A DNA stretch of 64,000 bases from positions 1 through 64,000 of the forward strand of contig CAWHOW010000025.1 of assembly GCA_963831005.1 (NCBI GenBank), read 5' to 3'. The notes beneath the pieces were generated by a model. The model worked only from the letters and a program-made list of their open reading frames with translations, was not told where the DNA came from and ran no database searches. Positions 62,390 to 64,000 of this stretch are shown here, one piece after another. The stretch's first letter is position 1; each line of letters starts with the position of its first letter. Made by a program: the position numbers and the translations under genes. This stretch comes from CAWHOW01 sp963831005. GTDB taxonomy: Bacteria; Bacteroidota; Bacteroidia; Bacteroidales; CG2-30-32-10.

Positions 62390-64000
62390 ATGAGAGTTTT
62401 TTTTACATATTTTTTAATGATGGTATGCTTATCAGGCATCGCCCAGGGAACAATTATTCCTGATAAAGAGCATAATCATAATAAGACAGCTCACGAATGC
62501 GTGCTGAATTCTGTACTTGCCAGTGGAACGTGGTATAAAATGGAAGTGACTAAAGAAGGTATATATAAAATCACCTATAATGATTTGGTGAATTTGGGAA
62601 TAAACGTTTCTTCAATTGATCCCCGGAATATTCGTGTTTATGACAATGTCAATGGCATGCTTCCTGAAAGCAATGCTTTACCAAATAAAGATGATCTTAT
62701 TGAGAATGCCATTTATGTTAGTAGTTGCAATAATGATACTTTTAGTAAAACAGATTATATACTCTTTTATGGAGAATCTCCAATAGTTTGGAATTATAAT
62801 CCATCTAATGGTTCTTTTACACATGTCATAAATTTTTATACGAATACAACTTGCTACTTCCTTACAATTGCTGATAGCCCGGGCAAAAGGATACAGCTAA
62901 AAAAATCTTTAATAGCTACTCCTAATTCAATTATTACAAAATATAATGATTATCAGTATCACGAATTAGACACCATTAATTTGATACAGTCAGGTAAAGA
63001 ATGGTATGGCGAGTATTTTAATACAATTACTTCGTATTCATATAATTTTTCTTTCCCAAATATTGATATTACATCACCCCTAAAGATCCTTACAAATGTT
63101 GCAGCGAGTAATACAATCCAAACATGTTTTTTGGTTAGTTCATGCGGCCAGAATGATTCAGTAAAAATTGCTGCTATTCCAGGGCAAACAAATACTCAAT
63201 ATGCCAATATCAATGTCGATACACTTGTTGGTATGGCGCAAGGGCCAAATATTCAGTTGACAATTTCTAAAATTACTCCAACTTCTATAGGCTGGTTAGA
63301 TAATATTGATATTAATGTGATGAGCAATCTCAATTTTAATGCTCCTCAAATGACTTTTAGAAGTATAGCTAGTATCGGGAATGGAAATATTTGCAAGTTT
63401 ATTATGAATAATGCTAATTCTTCAGTTAATATCTGGGATATTACCGACCCTTTTAACATTAAGTTACAGCAAGACTCTTTGAATGGTTCTAGTTTAAGTT
63501 ATATTGTAAATACTGATTCGCTGAAGCAATATATTGCTTTTGATGGGTCATCATACTTTTCTCCAATTTATGATGGGCAAATTCCAAATCAGAATTTACA
63601 TGCGCTTGGTCAACCTGATTTGATAATAGTTTCGCATCCTGATTTTCTTCAGCAGGCAAATCGTCTTGCTGCAATTCATGTGGCTCACGACAATTTTAAT
63701 GTCATTGTTGTCACCCCTCAGCAAATTTATAATGAATTTTCTTCCGGTTCGCAAGATATTGCTGCAATTAGAAATTTTGTGAGGATGTTTTATAACAGGG
63801 CTACATCGCAGAATAATATGCCTAAATATTTATTAATGTTTGGTGATGGTTCCTATGATTATAAAAATCATTTGTCAATTAATACAAATTTTGTTCCCAC
63901 TTATGAATCCTTTAATTCTCTCACTCCAACAGCCACTTATGTTACAGATGATTTTTTTGGAATATTAGATTCTACTGGCGGTTATTATTGTAATGGAAAT
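62390..64000 (+). CDS. Second PorU-like C25 protein, partial (runs off the window)
   Basis: Open from ATG 62390 to the window end (537 codons) in one frame with no stop; the remainder lies outside. Signal peptide about MRVFFTYFLMMVCLSGIAQG. Then VLASGTWYKMEVTKEGIYKITYNDLVNLG, DPRNIRVYDNVNGMLPESNALPNKDDLIENAIYVS-type text, the SGKEWYGEYFN segment and YIVNTDSLKQYIAFDGSSYFSPI, each matching the porU upstream at about 45-50 percent by eye. The N-terminal extension between signal peptide and the VLASGTWYK block is much shorter than in the first gene. Catalytic His and Cys would lie beyond the window, so activity cannot be judged. Confidence 0.9.
   Translation, partial: MRVFFTYFLMMVCLSGIAQGTIIPDKEHNHNKTAHECVLNSVLASGTWYKMEVTKEGIYKITYNDLVNLGINVSSIDPRNIRVYDNVNGMLPESNALPNKDDLIENAIYVSSCNNDTFSKTDYILFYGESPIVWNYNPSNGSFTHVINFYTNTTCYFLTIADSPGKRIQLKKSLIATPNSIITKYNDYQYHELDTINLIQSGKEWYGEYFNTITSYSYNFSFPNIDITSPLKILTNVAASNTIQTCFLVSSCGQNDSVKIAAIPGQTNTQYANINVDTLVGMAQGPNIQLTISKITPTSIGWLDNIDINVMSNLNFNAPQMTFRSIASIGNGNICKFIMNNANSSVNIWDITDPFNIKLQQDSLNGSSLSYIVNTDSLKQYIAFDGSSYFSPIYDGQIPNQNLHALGQPDLIIVSHPDFLQQANRLAAIHVAHDNFNVIVVTPQQIYNEFSSGSQDIAAIRNFVRMFYNRATSQNNMPKYLLMFGDGSYDYKNHLSINTNFVPTYESFNSLTPTATYVTDDFFGILDSTGGYYCNGN

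Overview
The window is chromosomal DNA of a Bacteroidota bacterium, most likely an environmental, probably anaerobic member of the Bacteroidales or a related order. Four things point there: type IX secretion (T9SS) parts (two PorP/SprF proteins, a GldJ-like lipoprotein next to murF, two tandem PorU-type C25 sortases), at least six secreted proteins with T9SS C-terminal sorting domains, promoters of the Bacteroidota type (TTTG, about 19 nt, TAnnTTTG), and a pyruvate:ferredoxin oxidoreductase. The DNA is AT-rich with many intergenic repeats. No phage, plasmid or large conjugative element is evident.

Layout. 0-8 kb: a DUF1697 protein, mutS2, a small secreted protein, a HAD protein and nifJ. 8-13.5 kb: four T9SS cargo genes, three of them tandem YVTN beta-propeller paralogs. 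13.5-16.6 kb: an accessory patch with a 162-bp mobile palindromic element, a small gene family member and a strict 21-bp repeat array. 16.6-24.3 kb: a leftward polysaccharide cluster with the wbpE-D-B-A set (UDP-GlcNAc3NAcA branch; wbpB is frameshifted), galE, rfbB and a CpsB-type phosphatase. 24.4-34 kb: waaA, mnmD, an exonuclease, dnaB, a conserved family often called asparagine synthetase B, a nucleoside-type MFS transporter, rpmH. 34-38.7 kb: a DNRLRE/T9SS protein, a second copy of the family gene plus strict 21-bp array, an outer-membrane-type protein and a MNT/HEPN toxin-antitoxin pair bracketed by a duplicated hutU 3' end. 38.7-47.8 kb: hutU, an MFS exporter, a lipoprotein, tRNA-Val, the exbB-exbD-tonB-like-folC operon (the last two disrupted) and an MscS channel. 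48-64 kb: another repeat array, anmK (two frameshifts), murF, gldJ, two porP genes, a T9SS cargo gene, a fourth intergenic array interrupted by the mobile element, and two tandem porU-like genes, the second running off the window.

The most unusual feature is a dispersed set of five loci built of 21-bp units whose cores are short inverted repeats. Core sequences differ between loci, but the 21-bp step (two DNA helical turns, or seven codons) and the inverted-repeat design are kept, and arm changes are often compensated on the other arm. Two of the arrays lie just upstream of members of the same uncharacterised protein family. At a third, removing the 162-bp element and one 5-bp target duplication restores the 21-bp phase exactly.

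Four genes (wbpB, folC, a tonB-like gene, anmK) carry frameshifts or an in-frame stop. Since folC is normally indispensable, some may be sequencing errors rather than true decay. All calls come from reading the sequence; no database search was run.
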